Positions 43,247-52,504 of a stretch of 64,000 bases of DNA are shown here, one piece after another. A program made the translations under genes and the position numbers. The notes under the pieces were generated by a model, which saw only the letters and a program-made list of their open reading frames with translations, was not told where the DNA came from and did no database searches. Source of the DNA: an uncultured Pseudoflavonifractor sp. (GTDB lineage Bacteria; Bacillota; Clostridia; Oscillospirales; Oscillospiraceae); contig NZ_CALXGI010000009.1 in the NCBI RefSeq assembly GCF_944387805.1, positions 1 through 64,000 of the forward strand, written 5' to 3'. Positions within the stretch are counted from its first letter, which is position 1, and every line of letters begins with the position of its first letter.

Positions 43247-43583
43247 CGTTTCATCACACTCACTCTATTTTGGTTGGCTGTATTTTTCCGTCAAGCCAAT
43301 TTTCATGCTTATTTTATTAGTTTACCCCAGGGCCGTGCGCTTGTCAATTTTTTTCACTGGATTTTGCCGCCGTGCACGGTCCGTCTTTTCATTTTCATCT
43401 CGCTGTGCTAAAATGAGCGCGAAGGCTTCTCTTCTTTCCTTTCCATTCGGAGCCGTCAGAGCGGGACAAAAGGCAGCTATTCTGTATGCCGTTTTCTGAT
43501 AAAAGATTCGTCTCAGTAATAGCCGCGCCCCGCATGAGAGGTCCGGCATTGCCTGCTTCTTACCATACAAGGAGGAATATCCC
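43247..43583. promoter_or_regulatory. Divergent rex/nitroreductase intergenic region
   Basis: The gap contains no gene. It holds an inverted repeat TTGGCT...AGCCAA (about 43274-43298) and a possible minus-strand -35 TTGACG at 43294-43289 for rex. No strong Rex operator is evident. AAGGAGG precedes the nitroreductase start. Confidence 0.4.
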
Positions 43584-44087
43584 ATGCTGAAAGAACTGTT
43601 TGACCGCCGCAGCATCCGACGCTATACCGACCGCCCTATTCCGGACGATGTGCTAACCGAGCTGCTCCGGGCCGCCATGAACGCCCCCTCCGCCCGCAAC
43701 ACCCAGAGCTGGCGCTTTCTGGTCATCACCGACCGAAAAACTTTGGATGACATCCCGTCCCTCCAGCCTTACACAGGCATGATGCGCCAGGCTCAGGCAG
43801 CTATTCTGGTCATGGGCAACCGCACCGCCGAGGCCAGCGAGGGATATCTGTATGTCAACTGCGCCGCCGCTATTGAAAATCTGCTGATAGAGGCGGTACA
43901 CCAGGGTCTGGGAGCCTGCTGGTGCGCCGTGGCCCCCAAGCCGGAACGGATTGAGGGTTTCTCCCGCTACTTCCATCTGGGGGATGACCTGCTCCCCGTG
44001 GGAATTGTATCACTGGGCTGGCCCGCCGAAGTGCGGCCCAGAGTGGACCAATATGATCCAGACAAGGTCATCTTCTGGAAAGGCTGA
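43584..44087 (+). CDS. Nitroreductase-family FMN enzyme
   Basis: The 167-aa protein has the nitroreductase start FDRRSIRRYTDRPIPDDVLTELLRAAMNAPSARNTQSWRF and VNCAAAIENLLIEAVHQGLGACWCAV, the two main FMN-binding blocks. It is one of the short members. It reduces nitro or quinone compounds with NAD(P)H; the substrate is unknown. Divergent from rex and transcribed alone. Confidence 0.9.
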   Translation: MLKELFDRRSIRRYTDRPIPDDVLTELLRAAMNAPSARNTQSWRFLVITDRKTLDDIPSLQPYTGMMRQAQAAILVMGNRTAEASEGYLYVNCAAAIENLLIEAVHQGLGACWCAVAPKPERIEGFSRYFHLGDDLLPVGIVSLGWPAEVRPRVDQYDPDKVIFWKG

Positions 44088-44099
44088 CCTCAGCACAGC

Positions 44100-44134
44100 T
44101 GCAGCGGCGCCCGTTGGGCGCCGCTGCATTTTTT
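44100..44134. terminator. Bidirectional terminator, nitroreductase/adh
   Basis: A perfect 13-bp stem (44100-44112 and 44116-44128) with loop GTT is followed by TTTTTT. It separates the convergent nitroreductase and alcohol dehydrogenase genes. Confidence 0.9.
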
Positions 44135-45311
44135 AGTGGTTGGCCATCTGATAGACCAGATAGATCTCATCCTTCTCCATGGGGTGAAGCTGGCCCACTC
44201 TGCGGTCTCCATAGTAGGTGGCACGCAGAGCCAGATCCCGGAGGGTCGTTTCATCCTGCACTCCCATGGCCTGGCTGAAACAGACGGGCAGCTTCAGCAC
44301 CTCGCAGAAGTACCGCTCTGCGGCGCGGATAGCCGCCAGAGCGGCCCGCTCTTCATTCTCCTCCTGAATTCCCCAGACATTGCGTCCGAAACGGGCAAAG
44401 CGTCCAGGGGCGTTCCGGTATACATACCGAGCCCATGCAGGCCACATAATGGTCAGGCTCTCGCCGTGAGGAATATCGAACATGCCGGAGAGCTCATGAC
44501 CCAGCGCGTGCGCAGAGAAATCCTTGGGCTGTCCCAAACCGGTCAGACCGTTATGGGACAGGCTGCCACACCACATAATTTCAGACCGGGCCTTCAGATC
44601 GTCAGGGTCGTCCATGACTACCCGGCCATATTCAATAACCGTACGAAGCAGCGCCTCGGCAATGCTGTCGGTGAGAGCGTTGTCAGTCTGGATGCTGAAA
44701 TAGCGATCCATTGTGTGCATCATGATATCAGCCACACCGCAGGCCGTTTGTCGGGGCGGCAGCGTACAGGTGAGGGCGGGATTCATGATGGCAAAATCCG
44801 GCTGGTTGAAGGGCGTGTTAATTCCCTTCTTCTGCCCATTCTCTTCATTGGTGAGGACTGCTGAGTCCGACATCTCGCTGCCTGCTGCCGCAATAGTAAG
44901 AACAGCCCCCTTCTTCAGAGAAGCTGTCACCTTGGCTTTGCCGCTATAATAGTCCCAGATGGGCACGTCGGGTCTGGCAAGACCGTGGGCCACCGCCTTG
45001 GCAGTATCAATCACGCTGCCGCCGCCCACACCCAATACAAAGTCAAATCCTCGGTAGGCATAGGTGTCCACAGTCTCCTGGGCCCGCTTCAGGCGAGGAT
45101 TGGGCTGTACGCCGCTTACTGCCACCCAAGGCAGTCCGGCCTCGTCCAGGGACTCAACGATACGCTGCATCAGGCCGCTTTTCAATGCGCTGCGGCCGCA
45201 GATGATCAGAACCTTGGTTCCCCCCGCATCCCGAATCGCCCGGCCAGTCTGTCTCTCTGTGTTCTCACCGAAAATAACTCTGGTGGGTATATGATAGGTA
45301 AAGGCGTTCAT
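44133..45311 (-). CDS. Iron-containing alcohol dehydrogenase (butanol dehydrogenase-like)
   Basis: The 392-aa protein has the group III alcohol dehydrogenase pattern: YHIPTRVIFGE, GVGGGSVIDTAKAVA (NAD(P)H-binding) and metal-binding His residues in HALGHELSGMFDIPHGESL. It probably reduces an aldehyde to alcohol in fermentation. Its closeness to Rex-regulated-type genes fits, but no Rex box is proved. Starts behind AAGGAGG at ATG 45311. Confidence 0.88.
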   Translation of the reverse strand: MNAFTYHIPTRVIFGENTERQTGRAIRDAGGTKVLIICGRSALKSGLMQRIVESLDEAGLPWVAVSGVQPNPRLKRAQETVDTYAYRGFDFVLGVGGGSVIDTAKAVAHGLARPDVPIWDYYSGKAKVTASLKKGAVLTIAAAGSEMSDSAVLTNEENGQKKGINTPFNQPDFAIMNPALTCTLPPRQTACGVADIMMHTMDRYFSIQTDNALTDSIAEALLRTVIEYGRVVMDDPDDLKARSEIMWCGSLSHNGLTGLGQPKDFSAHALGHELSGMFDIPHGESLTIMWPAWARYVYRNAPGRFARFGRNVWGIQEENEERAALAAIRAAERYFCEVLKLPVCFSQAMGVQDETTLRDLALRATYYGDRRVGQLHPMEKDEIYLVYQMANH

Positions 45312-45372
45312 CTTGCAATTCCTCCTTTGAGGCAGAGCTTACATCCGGCATTAGTATACTACAAACTCAGAC

Positions 45373-45410
45373 AAAAGGCCATATCCGGAATATAACGGAT
45401 ATGGCCTTTT
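45373..45410 (-). terminator. Terminator of the his operon
   Basis: A perfect 15-bp stem (45373-45387 and 45396-45410) lies just after the hisE stop, with A/T runs on both sides. Confidence 0.88.
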
Positions 45411-45419
45411 TCTTCTGTA

Positions 45420-45749
45420 TCAAGTATTGTGGTCGGTGACCCGCATCTGCTTGAGGTTTCCAATCTTAGCGCTGCGGCGGTCCAGTTCGGCGAGCACCGC
45501 GTCCAGCGGGATATTCTGCGCCGCCAGCAGGACCATCAGATGATAAAGCAGGTCGGAGCACTCGTTTACCGTGTCTGCTTCCACGCCGTTTTTCGCGGCG
45601 ATAATGGTCTCGGCGCACTCCTCACCCACCTTCTTGAGGATTTTATCCACGCCCTTGTCAAAGAGATAACAGGTATATGACCCTTCCCGCGGGTTGGCCT
45701 TCCGGTCCAGCACCACCTGGTAAAGCCGCTTTAAAACTTCGTCGTTCAT
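45420..45749 (-). CDS. hisE: Phosphoribosyl-ATP pyrophosphatase
   Basis: The 109-aa protein has the MazG-like core (YTCYLFDKGVDKILKKVGEECAETIIAAKN...ECSDLLYHLMVLL). It splits the pyrophosphate from phosphoribosyl-ATP, the second step of histidine synthesis. It is the last gene of the operon and is separate from HisI, not fused. Start GGAGG-preceded, within the hisI stop region. Confidence 0.95.
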   Translation of the reverse strand: MNDEVLKRLYQVVLDRKANPREGSYTCYLFDKGVDKILKKVGEECAETIIAAKNGVEADTVNECSDLLYHLMVLLAAQNIPLDAVLAELDRRSAKIGNLKQMRVTDHNT

Positions 45750-45752
45750 TTG

Positions 45753-46079
45753 TCATTCCTCCATTGCGATTTCACGGAAAAAACAGCTCTTGGCCCCGGT
45801 GTGGCAGGTGGGACCTACGGGATGGCAGAAGTAGAGCAGGGTGTCGGTGTCGCAGTCGGTAACCATCCGCTCCACATGGAGGAAATGGCCTGAACTCTCC
45901 CCTTTGTTCCACAGTTTCTGCCTGCTGCGGCTCCAGAACCAGGCGGTTTTCGTTTTGATGGTCAGCTCCACCGCCTCCCTGTTGGTGAAGCCCAGCATCA
46001 GTACCTCCAGGGTGTCCGCGTCCTGGATAATCACCGGAATCAGCTCCGACTTTTGAAACAGCGCTTCCAAATCAAACAT
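45753..46079 (-). CDS. hisI: Phosphoribosyl-AMP cyclohydrolase
   Basis: The 108-aa protein has the cyclohydrolase motifs [39 protein letters not shown] and a metal-binding [11 protein letters not shown]. It opens the adenine ring of PR-AMP. It overlaps the end of hisF by 8 bases. Zn/Mg coordination through the Cys/His cluster is expected from the family. Confidence 0.95.
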   Translation of the reverse strand: MFDLEALFQKSELIPVIIQDADTLEVLMLGFTNREAVELTIKTKTAWFWSRSRQKLWNKGESSGHFLHVERMVTDCDTDTLLYFCHPVGPTCHTGAKSCFFREIAMEE

Positions 46080-46869
46080 GCAGCCGGCCTCCCATCCACT
46101 CGCTCTTCTCTGACCGGCGAACCGGGATACCCCGGCCCTGCAGGTATTCCTTGACCTCCTCCACGGTCAGCTCGCCAAAGTGGAAGAGGGACGCCGCCAG
46201 GGCCGCGTCACAGCCGGTCTCCTCAAAGACCTGGGCGAAGTGCTCCAGGCTGCCGCAGCCTCCCGAGGCGATGACCGGGATGCTCACCGCCTGGGTGACC
46301 GCTCTGGTCATAGGCAGGTCAAAGCCTGCCTTGGTACCGTCGGCGTCCATGGAGGTGAGGAGGATCTCCCCCGCCCCCAGCCGCTGGCCCTCTCTGGCCC
46401 ATTCCACCGCATCCAGCCCGGTGGGGTTGCGGCCGCCGGCGGTCACCACCTCCCAGGTGCCGTCCCCCCTGCCGCGGGCGTCAATGGCTAAAACCACGCA
46501 CTGAGAGCCGAACCGCTCCGCTGCCCGGGAGATAAGGGTGGGGTCCTTCACCGCCGCAGAGTTCACCGAAATCTTGTCCGCTCCGGCCCGGAGCAGCAAC
46601 CGGAAGTCCTCCAGAGTGCGGATGCCGCCTCCCACAGTCAGGGGCACAAAGACCTGCTCCGCCGTCCGCTCCACCACGTCGGCCACCGTGTTTCGGTTGT
46701 CGCTGGTGGCGGTAATATCCAGAAAGACAATCTCGTCTGCTCCTGCGTCCGAGTAATACCTGGCCAGCTCAACCGGGTCCCCCGCGTCCCGAATATTGAC
46801 AAAGTTGACTCCCTTGACCACCCGGCCGTCACGCACGTCCAGACAGGGAATAATCCGTTTGGCTAGCAT
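46072..46869 (-). CDS. hisF: Imidazole glycerol phosphate synthase, cyclase subunit
   Basis: The 265-aa (beta/alpha)8 barrel begins [23 protein letters not shown] with the catalytic Asp, and contains DITATSDNR and [11 protein letters not shown]. It works with HisH to make imidazole glycerol phosphate and AICAR. The C-terminus is about 12 residues longer than common HisF and ends in a basic tail that overlaps hisI. Confidence 0.97.
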   Translation of the reverse strand: MLAKRIIPCLDVRDGRVVKGVNFVNIRDAGDPVELARYYSDAGADEIVFLDITATSDNRNTVADVVERTAEQVFVPLTVGGGIRTLEDFRLLLRAGADKISVNSAAVKDPTLISRAAERFGSQCVVLAIDARGRGDGTWEVVTAGGRNPTGLDAVEWAREGQRLGAGEILLTSMDADGTKAGFDLPMTRAVTQAVSIPVIASGGCGSLEHFAQVFEETGCDAALAASLFHFGELTVEEVKEYLQGRGIPVRRSEKSEWMGGRLHV

Positions 46870-47585
46870 TGATCTCCAGCCTCCTTTACCGCCTCCGCCA
46901 GGTCGATGGTCCCGGCGTAGTAGGCCTTGCCTATGATGGCCCCGTAGAGCCCCATGTCCCGCAGGCGCTTAATGTCATCCAGGCAGGACACACCGCCCGA
47001 GGCGGTGATGTTGCAGGACACCGTCTTCTGGAGCTGCGCCAGCTGCTCATAGGAGGGGCCGGACAGCATTCCGTCCGTCGCAATATCTGTAAAGATAATA
47101 TTCTTTACGCCAAGCGACTCCATCTGAGCGGCAAACTCCAGGTAGTCCAGGCCGGAGTTTTCCTCCCAGCCGGCCGTGCGTACCTTGCCGCTGAGGCTGT
47201 CGATGCCCACGGCCACCCGGTCCCCGTAGAGTCCCAGAGCGTAGGACACCAGACCGGGATTGGTGACCGCCGCAGAGCCGATGACCAGCCGGTCCACGCC
47301 GGACTCGCCCACAGTGATTACGTCCAGCTCGGTCTTGATGCCGCCGCCCAGCTCCACCTTGAGGCCGGAGTTCTGAATGACCTGATAGATCATGGGGAAG
47401 TTCACCCGTATGCCGCTGCGGGCCCCGTCCAGGTCCACCATGTGGATGTGGCGGGCGCCGGCGCCGTAGAAGGCACGGGCCACGGTGAGAGGATTGTCAG
47501 CAACCTGGTGAACCGTTGCAAAATCTCCTTTGTAAAGCCTTACGACCTTACCGTCTTTCATATCAATGGCAGGAAAAAGTTTCAT
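46863..47585 (-). CDS. hisA: 1-(5-phosphoribosyl)-5-amino-4-imidazolecarboxamide isomerase
   Basis: The start is ATG 47585 ([22 protein letters not shown]); a longer frame upstream is a shadow of hisH. The 240-aa barrel has the paired catalytic Asp residues and [11 protein letters not shown]. It isomerises ProFAR to PRFAR. It overlaps both neighbours (ATGA with hisH, seven bases with hisF). Confidence 0.96.
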   Translation of the reverse strand: MKLFPAIDMKDGKVVRLYKGDFATVHQVADNPLTVARAFYGAGARHIHMVDLDGARSGIRVNFPMIYQVIQNSGLKVELGGGIKTELDVITVGESGVDRLVIGSAAVTNPGLVSYALGLYGDRVAVGIDSLSGKVRTAGWEENSGLDYLEFAAQMESLGVKNIIFTDIATDGMLSGPSYEQLAQLQKTVSCNITASGGVSCLDDIKRLRDMGLYGAIIGKAYYAGTIDLAEAVKEAGDQC

Positions 47586-48190
47586 CGGTTCAGCTCCCCA
47601 AAGTTTTTCAGGATTTGCAGGCCGGTCTCCCCGCTCTTCTCCGGGTGGAACTGGCAGCCGTACACATTGCCGCTGCGCACTGCCGCCACTACCGACACGC
47701 CGTACTCTGTCCGGACGATCACGTCCTCTTCCGATGCGGCTACGCCGCAGTAGGAGTGAACAAAGTAGACCCACGCGCCGTCCTCCAGCCCCCGAAAAAT
47801 AGGGGCGTCGTTCTGAAAGGTCAGGCTGTTCCAGCCGATATGGGGCAGCTTCTGGTCGGTCTCAATTCGCTTGACGCGGCCATGGACAAGTCCAAGTCCT
47901 TTACAGCATCGCACTTCTTCGCCCATGTCGAAGAGCAGCTGCATGCCCAGGCAAATACCCAGGACAGGCTTTTGCTCTGCCTGTGCCACCACCGCCTTGT
48001 CCAGTCCGGACCGGCGCAGGCGATCCGCCGCGTCGGGAAAGGCCCCTACGCCGGGCAGGATAATTGCCTCGGCACGCTCCAGCACTCCGGCGTCGTCTGT
48101 GACCTGGGTAGGCAGCCCCAGGTATTTCATCGCGTTGGCAATGCTCTTCAGATTGCCTACGCCGTAGTCCACGATTGCGGTATAGCCCAT
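47582..48190 (-). CDS. hisH: Imidazole glycerol phosphate synthase, glutaminase subunit
   Basis: The 202-aa class I glutamine amidotransferase has the GICLGMQLLFD nucleophile motif (Cys) and a FHPEKSGETG His/Glu pair. It supplies ammonia to HisF. It follows the DUF3795 gene by about 50 bases. Confidence 0.96.
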   Translation of the reverse strand: MGYTAIVDYGVGNLKSIANAMKYLGLPTQVTDDAGVLERAEAIILPGVGAFPDAADRLRRSGLDKAVVAQAEQKPVLGICLGMQLLFDMGEEVRCCKGLGLVHGRVKRIETDQKLPHIGWNSLTFQNDAPIFRGLEDGAWVYFVHSYCGVAASEEDVIVRTEYGVSVVAAVRSGNVYGCQFHPEKSGETGLQILKNFGELNR

Positions 48191-48240
48191 CTATTCTTCT
48201 CCCCCTGTTCGGCAGCCCAAGATTCCGGGACATACGTTTC

Positions 48241-48624
48241 TCATCTATCCGGTCCCTCGAGCAAAAGGCGAAAAAGCTCCGCCTCGTCTCCCACCCGGTC
48301 ATAATCGCCTGTCAGCGTGCCGGGGTTGTGATAAATCACTCCGGCCTTCTCATTGCGCGCCAGGCACTTCATCAGTTTTTCCGCTCCATATTGAGCCGCG
48401 AAGGCGGCAAAGCCCCGAATCCGCTTCTTGTCCAGAATGGTTCCACTGCACGGAAATGCGGCGCACTCCCAGCAGCCGGCAAAGCCCTGCTCCACGCAGC
48501 ATTGATAGCATTTGCAGCTGTTTTTTTCCTCACAGCCGCCGTTTCGGCAGCCAGCACAGGTCTCATTCTCACTGCACAGGCAGCAGGCCAATCCACAATA
48601 TCCAATTCCCAACTCGGGTTTCAT
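48241..48624 (-). CDS. Cysteine-rich DUF3795-like protein inserted in the his operon
   Basis: The 127-aa protein has an N-terminal Cys cluster: GYCGLACCLCSENETCAGC, then NSCKCYQCC and AGCWECAAFPC. Cys-rich proteins of this layout are annotated DUF3795 and are thought to bind metals. Its ATG overlaps the hisB stop (TAATG), so it is translated with the his genes, although no histidine enzyme needs it. Its role is unknown. Confidence 0.75.
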   Translation of the reverse strand: MKPELGIGYCGLACCLCSENETCAGCRNGGCEEKNSCKCYQCCVEQGFAGCWECAAFPCSGTILDKKRIRGFAAFAAQYGAEKLMKCLARNEKAGVIYHNPGTLTGDYDRVGDEAELFRLLLEGPDR

Positions 48625-49235
48625 TATAATACCCCCTTGGTGGAGGTGACGCCGCTCCCCTCTATTTTCACCGCGTCCTTCAGGGCCAGGCCTAGGGACT
48701 TGAACAGGGCCTCGGTGATGTGGTGGGAGTTGCGGCCGTAGAGGGCCTTCATATGAAGGGTCACTCCCCCGTTGACGGCGAAGGCCCGCATAAACTCCTC
48801 GGTAAGGCAGGCGTCATATTCCCCTATCCGCTCCTGGGGCATTTCCGCATCGTAGACCAGGAAGGGCCGGTTGGAGATGTCCAGCGCGGTGAAGGCCAGA
48901 GCCTCGTCCATGGGCACATAGGCGCTGGCAAAGCGGCGGATACCCTTCCGTCCGCCGATGGCCCGGCAGAAGGCCTGGCCCAGGACGATGCCGGTGTCCT
49001 CCACCGTGTGGTGGCCGTCCACCTCCAGGTCGCCTTTGGCCTCCAGCTCCAGACCAAAGCCAGCGTAGAAGGCCAGGGCGTGGAGCATGTGGTCAAAAAA
49101 GCCGATGCCGGTGGATATCTTCACCTCTCCCCCGTCCAGACAGAGGTTCACGCTGATCTGGGTCTCCTTGGTCTTGCGCTCCATGGCATAGGCCCGGACC
49201 GGGGCGTCCCCCGCCTTGTACACATGGGTCTCCAT
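48624..49235 (-). CDS. hisB: Imidazoleglycerol-phosphate dehydratase
   Basis: The start is ATG 49235 (spacing from AAGGAGG is right; the earlier ATG is too close and overlaps the site). The 203-aa protein has GIGFFDHMLHALAFYAG and VEDTGIVLGQAF, with the His and Glu residues that bind Mn. It dehydrates IGP. It overlaps hisD by one base. Confidence 0.96.
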   Translation of the reverse strand: METHVYKAGDAPVRAYAMERKTKETQISVNLCLDGGEVKISTGIGFFDHMLHALAFYAGFGLELEAKGDLEVDGHHTVEDTGIVLGQAFCRAIGGRKGIRRFASAYVPMDEALAFTALDISNRPFLVYDAEMPQERIGEYDACLTEEFMRAFAVNGGVTLHMKALYGRNSHHITEALFKSLGLALKDAVKIEGSGVTSTKGVL

Positions 49236-50533
49236 CAACATTCCTCCTTGGATGGCGCCTCTGCAAAGCGCACCCGGATGGCGTTGGCGTGGGCGGTGAG
49301 CCGCTCCGCCTCGGCCAGAGCGATGATCTGGTCCTTCACTGGCGCCAGCTGTTCCTTCTCGTAGGCAATGACGCTCATGGTCTTGAGAAAGCTGTCCACA
49401 CTCAGGGGCGAGAAGAAGCGGGCGGTGCCGCTGGTGGGCAGAACGTGGTCCGGTCCCGCCATATAGTCCCCCAGTGGCTCCGGGGACCAGGCCCCCAGGA
49501 ATACCGCGCCGGCGTTGCGGATGGACGGAAGCAGGGCTCGGGGGTTCCTGGTCACAATCTCCAGGTGCTCCGGGGCGATCTCGTTGGCCAGAGCGGCGCA
49601 GTCGTCCAGAGTGTCGCAGACGATGGCGCAGCCAAAGTCCCGGAGGGAGGCCTCCATGATCTCGCTGCGGCTCAGATATCCGGTCTGGCGGATAATCTCT
49701 TTATCCACCGCCTGGGCCAGCTCCATGCTGGTGGTGAGCAGCATGGCGGAGGCCAGCCGGTCATGCTCGGCCTGGCTCAGCAGATCGGCGGCCACATACA
49801 CCGGGTTGGCGCTGCCGTCGGCAATAACCAGAACCTCAGAAGGGCCGGCCACCATGTCGATGTCCAGCTTGCCGTAGGCCATCCGCTTGGCCGCCGCCAC
49901 AAAGGCGTTGCCCGGCCCCACCAGCTTATCCACTCTGGGAATGAACCCGGCTCCGTAGGTCAGGGCGGCAACTGCCTGGGCGCCGCCCACGGCGATGACC
50001 CGGTCCACCCCGGCGATTTTGGCTGCGGCCAGCACGGCGCTGTTCAGGTTCTCGGTGGGGGGCGTGACCATCACAATCTCCTCCACCCCCGCCACCTTGG
50101 CAGGCACCGCATTCATCAGCACCGAGGAGGGATAGGCCGCCGTACCGCCGGGCACGTAGATACCCACCCGGGTCAGCCCCCGGACCACCCGGCCCACTAC
50201 GCCGCCGTCAGGCGAACGCCACTCCATGGTGCGGGAGAGCAGGTGCTCATTGTAGTCCCGGATGTTGGCAGCGGACCGCTCCATGGCGGCGATCAGCTCC
50301 GGGGAGCAGGCGGCATAGGCCGCGTCCAGCTCTTCTCTGGAAATTTCCCTGGGTTCCGCCTTGTCAAACCGAAGGGAGTACTCCTTTACAGCTGCAAAGC
50401 CATTCTCCCTTACATCTCTTAGAATATCAGCCACCGCGCGGTCTACATCTGCACTCACTTGGGCTGCTCTGGCCCGCATGGCTGTGATTTTGTTTCGCTC
50501 CGCCGTTCCATCGGCACGAATAATCTCCAGCAT
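49235..50533 (-). CDS. hisD: Histidinol dehydrogenase
   Basis: The 432-aa protein shows GIYVPGGTAAYPSSVLMNAVPAKVAGV and a metal-site EIAPEHLEIV, with the C-terminal GDYMAGPDHVLPTSGTARF. It oxidises histidinol to histidine in two NAD+-dependent steps. ATG 50533 overlaps the hisG stop (TGATG). Confidence 0.97.
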   Translation of the reverse strand: MLEIIRADGTAERNKITAMRARAAQVSADVDRAVADILRDVRENGFAAVKEYSLRFDKAEPREISREELDAAYAACSPELIAAMERSAANIRDYNEHLLSRTMEWRSPDGGVVGRVVRGLTRVGIYVPGGTAAYPSSVLMNAVPAKVAGVEEIVMVTPPTENLNSAVLAAAKIAGVDRVIAVGGAQAVAALTYGAGFIPRVDKLVGPGNAFVAAAKRMAYGKLDIDMVAGPSEVLVIADGSANPVYVAADLLSQAEHDRLASAMLLTTSMELAQAVDKEIIRQTGYLSRSEIMEASLRDFGCAIVCDTLDDCAALANEIAPEHLEIVTRNPRALLPSIRNAGAVFLGAWSPEPLGDYMAGPDHVLPTSGTARFFSPLSVDSFLKTMSVIAYEKEQLAPVKDQIIALAEAERLTAHANAIRVRFAEAPSKEEC

Positions 50534-51171
50534 CACTTTTTCTCCAATTCCCGCTCACATCTGGCGATAAAATCCTGAATCTCCGCCTTGCGGAGCTTCA
50601 TACTGGCTGTGTTGACAATCAGCCGGGCGCTCACCGGCGCCACGGTCTCAATGGGCACCAGGCCGTTCTCTTTCAGAGTAGCGCCTGTCTCCACAATGTC
50701 CACGATGGCGTCGGCCAGGCCCAGGATGGGGGCCAGCTCCACGCTGCCCTCGATTTTGATGATGTCCACATCCATGCCCTTCCTGGCAAAGAAGGCACGG
50801 GCCACGTTAGGGTACTTGCTGGCAATGCGCCGGGTCTTATAAGTGCCGTAGAAATCGCTGCCCTCCTTCACCGCCAGGGCGAAGCGGCACTTGCCGAAGC
50901 CCAGGTCCAGCACCTCGTAAAAGGCGCCGCCCTGCTCCAGAATGGTGTCCTTTCCGGCGATGCCCAGGTCACAGACGCCGTGCTCCACGTAGGTGATGAC
51001 GTCGGGCGCCTTGGCCAGCACCCCGTCCAGGGGGTAGTTTGGGATGGTGTGGATGAGCCGGCGGCCCGGGTTTTTGATGGGGGTGCAGTCCAGTCCCATG
51101 GCCTCAAAGAGGGACACGGCCTTGTCCTGCAGGCGGCCCTTGGTCAGGGCGATTCTCAGATTCTGACTCAT
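50533..51171 (-). CDS. hisG: ATP phosphoribosyltransferase, short form
   Basis: The 212-aa protein is the short HisG: MSQNLRIALTKGRLQDKAVSLFEAMGLD and VDIVETGATLKENGLVPIE. The short form lacks the regulatory C-terminal domain and needs HisZ, which is encoded directly upstream. It starts within the hisZ stop (ATGA). Confidence 0.97.
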   Translation of the reverse strand: MSQNLRIALTKGRLQDKAVSLFEAMGLDCTPIKNPGRRLIHTIPNYPLDGVLAKAPDVITYVEHGVCDLGIAGKDTILEQGGAFYEVLDLGFGKCRFALAVKEGSDFYGTYKTRRIASKYPNVARAFFARKGMDVDIIKIEGSVELAPILGLADAIVDIVETGATLKENGLVPIETVAPVSARLIVNTASMKLRKAEIQDFIARCERELEKK

Positions 51172-52337
51172 ACCTCCACCAACCTCTCTCCGCCGTTTTC
51201 CAGCACCAGCACCACAGACGCCCCCTTCTCACGGGCCAGGCTGAGGGTGGACTCCAGGGCCCGGCAGGGGGACAGCTCGCAGGAGCCGGGCTCCCGGACA
51301 TCCAGCACTGCCAGAGCGCGGGCAAACTCCCCGTCTCCATAGTGGATCAGCATCTCCAGCCTGACAGGAGCGGCCGCGGGCAGGCAGGCCGCCACCGCGT
51401 CCACGTCCACGGCAAAGCCGGTGGCCTGAGCGGGCCGCCCGAAGGCGCCCACCAGCTTGTCGTACCGGCCGCCGGAGAGGACCGCGTCTCCCGCTCCCTC
51501 CACGTAGCCCCGGAAGACCACGCCGGTGTAATAGTCAATCTGATGGACCAGGCCCAGGTCAAAACGGATGTGGTCTCCGTAGCCTGCATGCTTCAGCTCG
51601 CCGTACAGGTCCCGCAGGTAGTCCAGGGCGTCGCTGCCGCCGGAGAGGGTCTCCGCCTCATCCAGCACCTCGGCCCCGCCGAAGAGATAGGGCAGGCGGC
51701 GGAGGGGTCGGACGGCGGGCTGGCCGTCATAGGGCTCCAGCAGGTCGTTGAGGGCGGCGAAGTTCTTGCCCTCAATGAGGGAGCGCATCTGCTCCGCCGC
51801 CTCCGCCGGCATATCCACCCGGGCAGTCAGCTCCCGGAAAAAGCCCACATGGCCCAGCTCCACATGGAATCGCTCCAGGCCGGCGGCCTTCAGCGCGTCC
51901 ACAGCCAGAGCCACCATCTCCAGGTCGGCCTTCTTGCCCGCCGCACCAATGAGTTCCACGCCGCACTGGGCAATCTCACTGCTGCCGCCCCGGTGGGCGT
52001 CCCCGGACCGGAACACGGTCTGGTCATAGTAGAGCCGCTGGGGCAGGGGTAAGGTGCGCAGTTTGGTGGCCGCCACCCGGGCGATAGGGGTGGTACAGTC
52101 AGGCCGCATGACCATAATCTTGCCGGAGCGGTCGATAATCTTCAGCATGGCCTCCTGGGGTAAGGGGTTGCCCGACTGGAGAAAGAGGTCGTAGAACTCC
52201 ACCTCGGGGGTGATGATCTCCGCATAGCTGCGGCGGCGGAAGAGCGCCGTCAGCGCCCGCTGGACCTGGCGCCGCTCCCGGCACTCGGCAAAGAGCCGGT
52301 CCCGGGTGCCCTCGGGGGTATGTACCGTGTAATTCAC
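51168..52337 (-). CDS. hisZ: ATP phosphoribosyltransferase regulatory subunit
   Basis: The chosen start is GTG 52337, directly behind AGGAGG. An upstream ATG (52373) falls within the -10 box of the operon promoter and would translate the ribosome-binding site. The 389-aa protein is histidyl-tRNA-synthetase-like (TPEGTRDRLFAE, CTTPIARVAATKLR, DAVLSGGRYDKLVGAFG) and controls HisG by feedback from histidine. It heads the complete hisZGDB-DUF3795-HAFIE operon. Confidence 0.95.
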   Translation of the reverse strand: MNYTVHTPEGTRDRLFAECRERRQVQRALTALFRRRSYAEIITPEVEFYDLFLQSGNPLPQEAMLKIIDRSGKIMVMRPDCTTPIARVAATKLRTLPLPQRLYYDQTVFRSGDAHRGGSSEIAQCGVELIGAAGKKADLEMVALAVDALKAAGLERFHVELGHVGFFRELTARVDMPAEAAEQMRSLIEGKNFAALNDLLEPYDGQPAVRPLRRLPYLFGGAEVLDEAETLSGGSDALDYLRDLYGELKHAGYGDHIRFDLGLVHQIDYYTGVVFRGYVEGAGDAVLSGGRYDKLVGAFGRPAQATGFAVDVDAVAACLPAAAPVRLEMLIHYGDGEFARALAVLDVREPGSCELSPCRALESTLSLAREKGASVVLVLENGGERLVEV

Positions 52338-52371
52338 GCAGAATCCTCCTATACCCGATTTTTGCTTTTTC

Positions 52372-52400
52372 ATATTAGCACATTACCATGTTAAAGTCAA
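52372..52400 (-). promoter_or_regulatory. Promoter of the his operon
   Basis: On the minus strand TTGACT (52400-52395), a 17-base spacer and TAATAT (52377-52372) form a strong promoter. No T-box or his leader peptide is visible in the short leader, so regulation probably works through HisZ or an unlinked factor. Confidence 0.85.
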
Positions 52401-52446
52401 GATTCTTTTCCCGGCCTCCTTCCCGCACATCCCGGCAAATAGTAAT

Positions 52447-52486
52447 GCTGCGCAGGCGGCCGGAGCTCACCGGTCACCTGCGCAGC
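52447..52486 (-). terminator. Hairpin after polC
   Basis: A perfect 10-bp stem (52447-52456 and 52477-52486) with an inner GC-rich part lies after the polC stop and before the his promoter. It lacks a long T-run, so it is a probable rather than certain terminator. Confidence 0.5.
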
Positions 52487-52504
52487 CACAGAGAAAGCCC
52501 CGCC

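Noticed and set aside
43247-43583. Rex operator next to rex
   Set aside because: No TTGTTAA-type palindrome is present; the closest AT-rich stretch does not match well enough.
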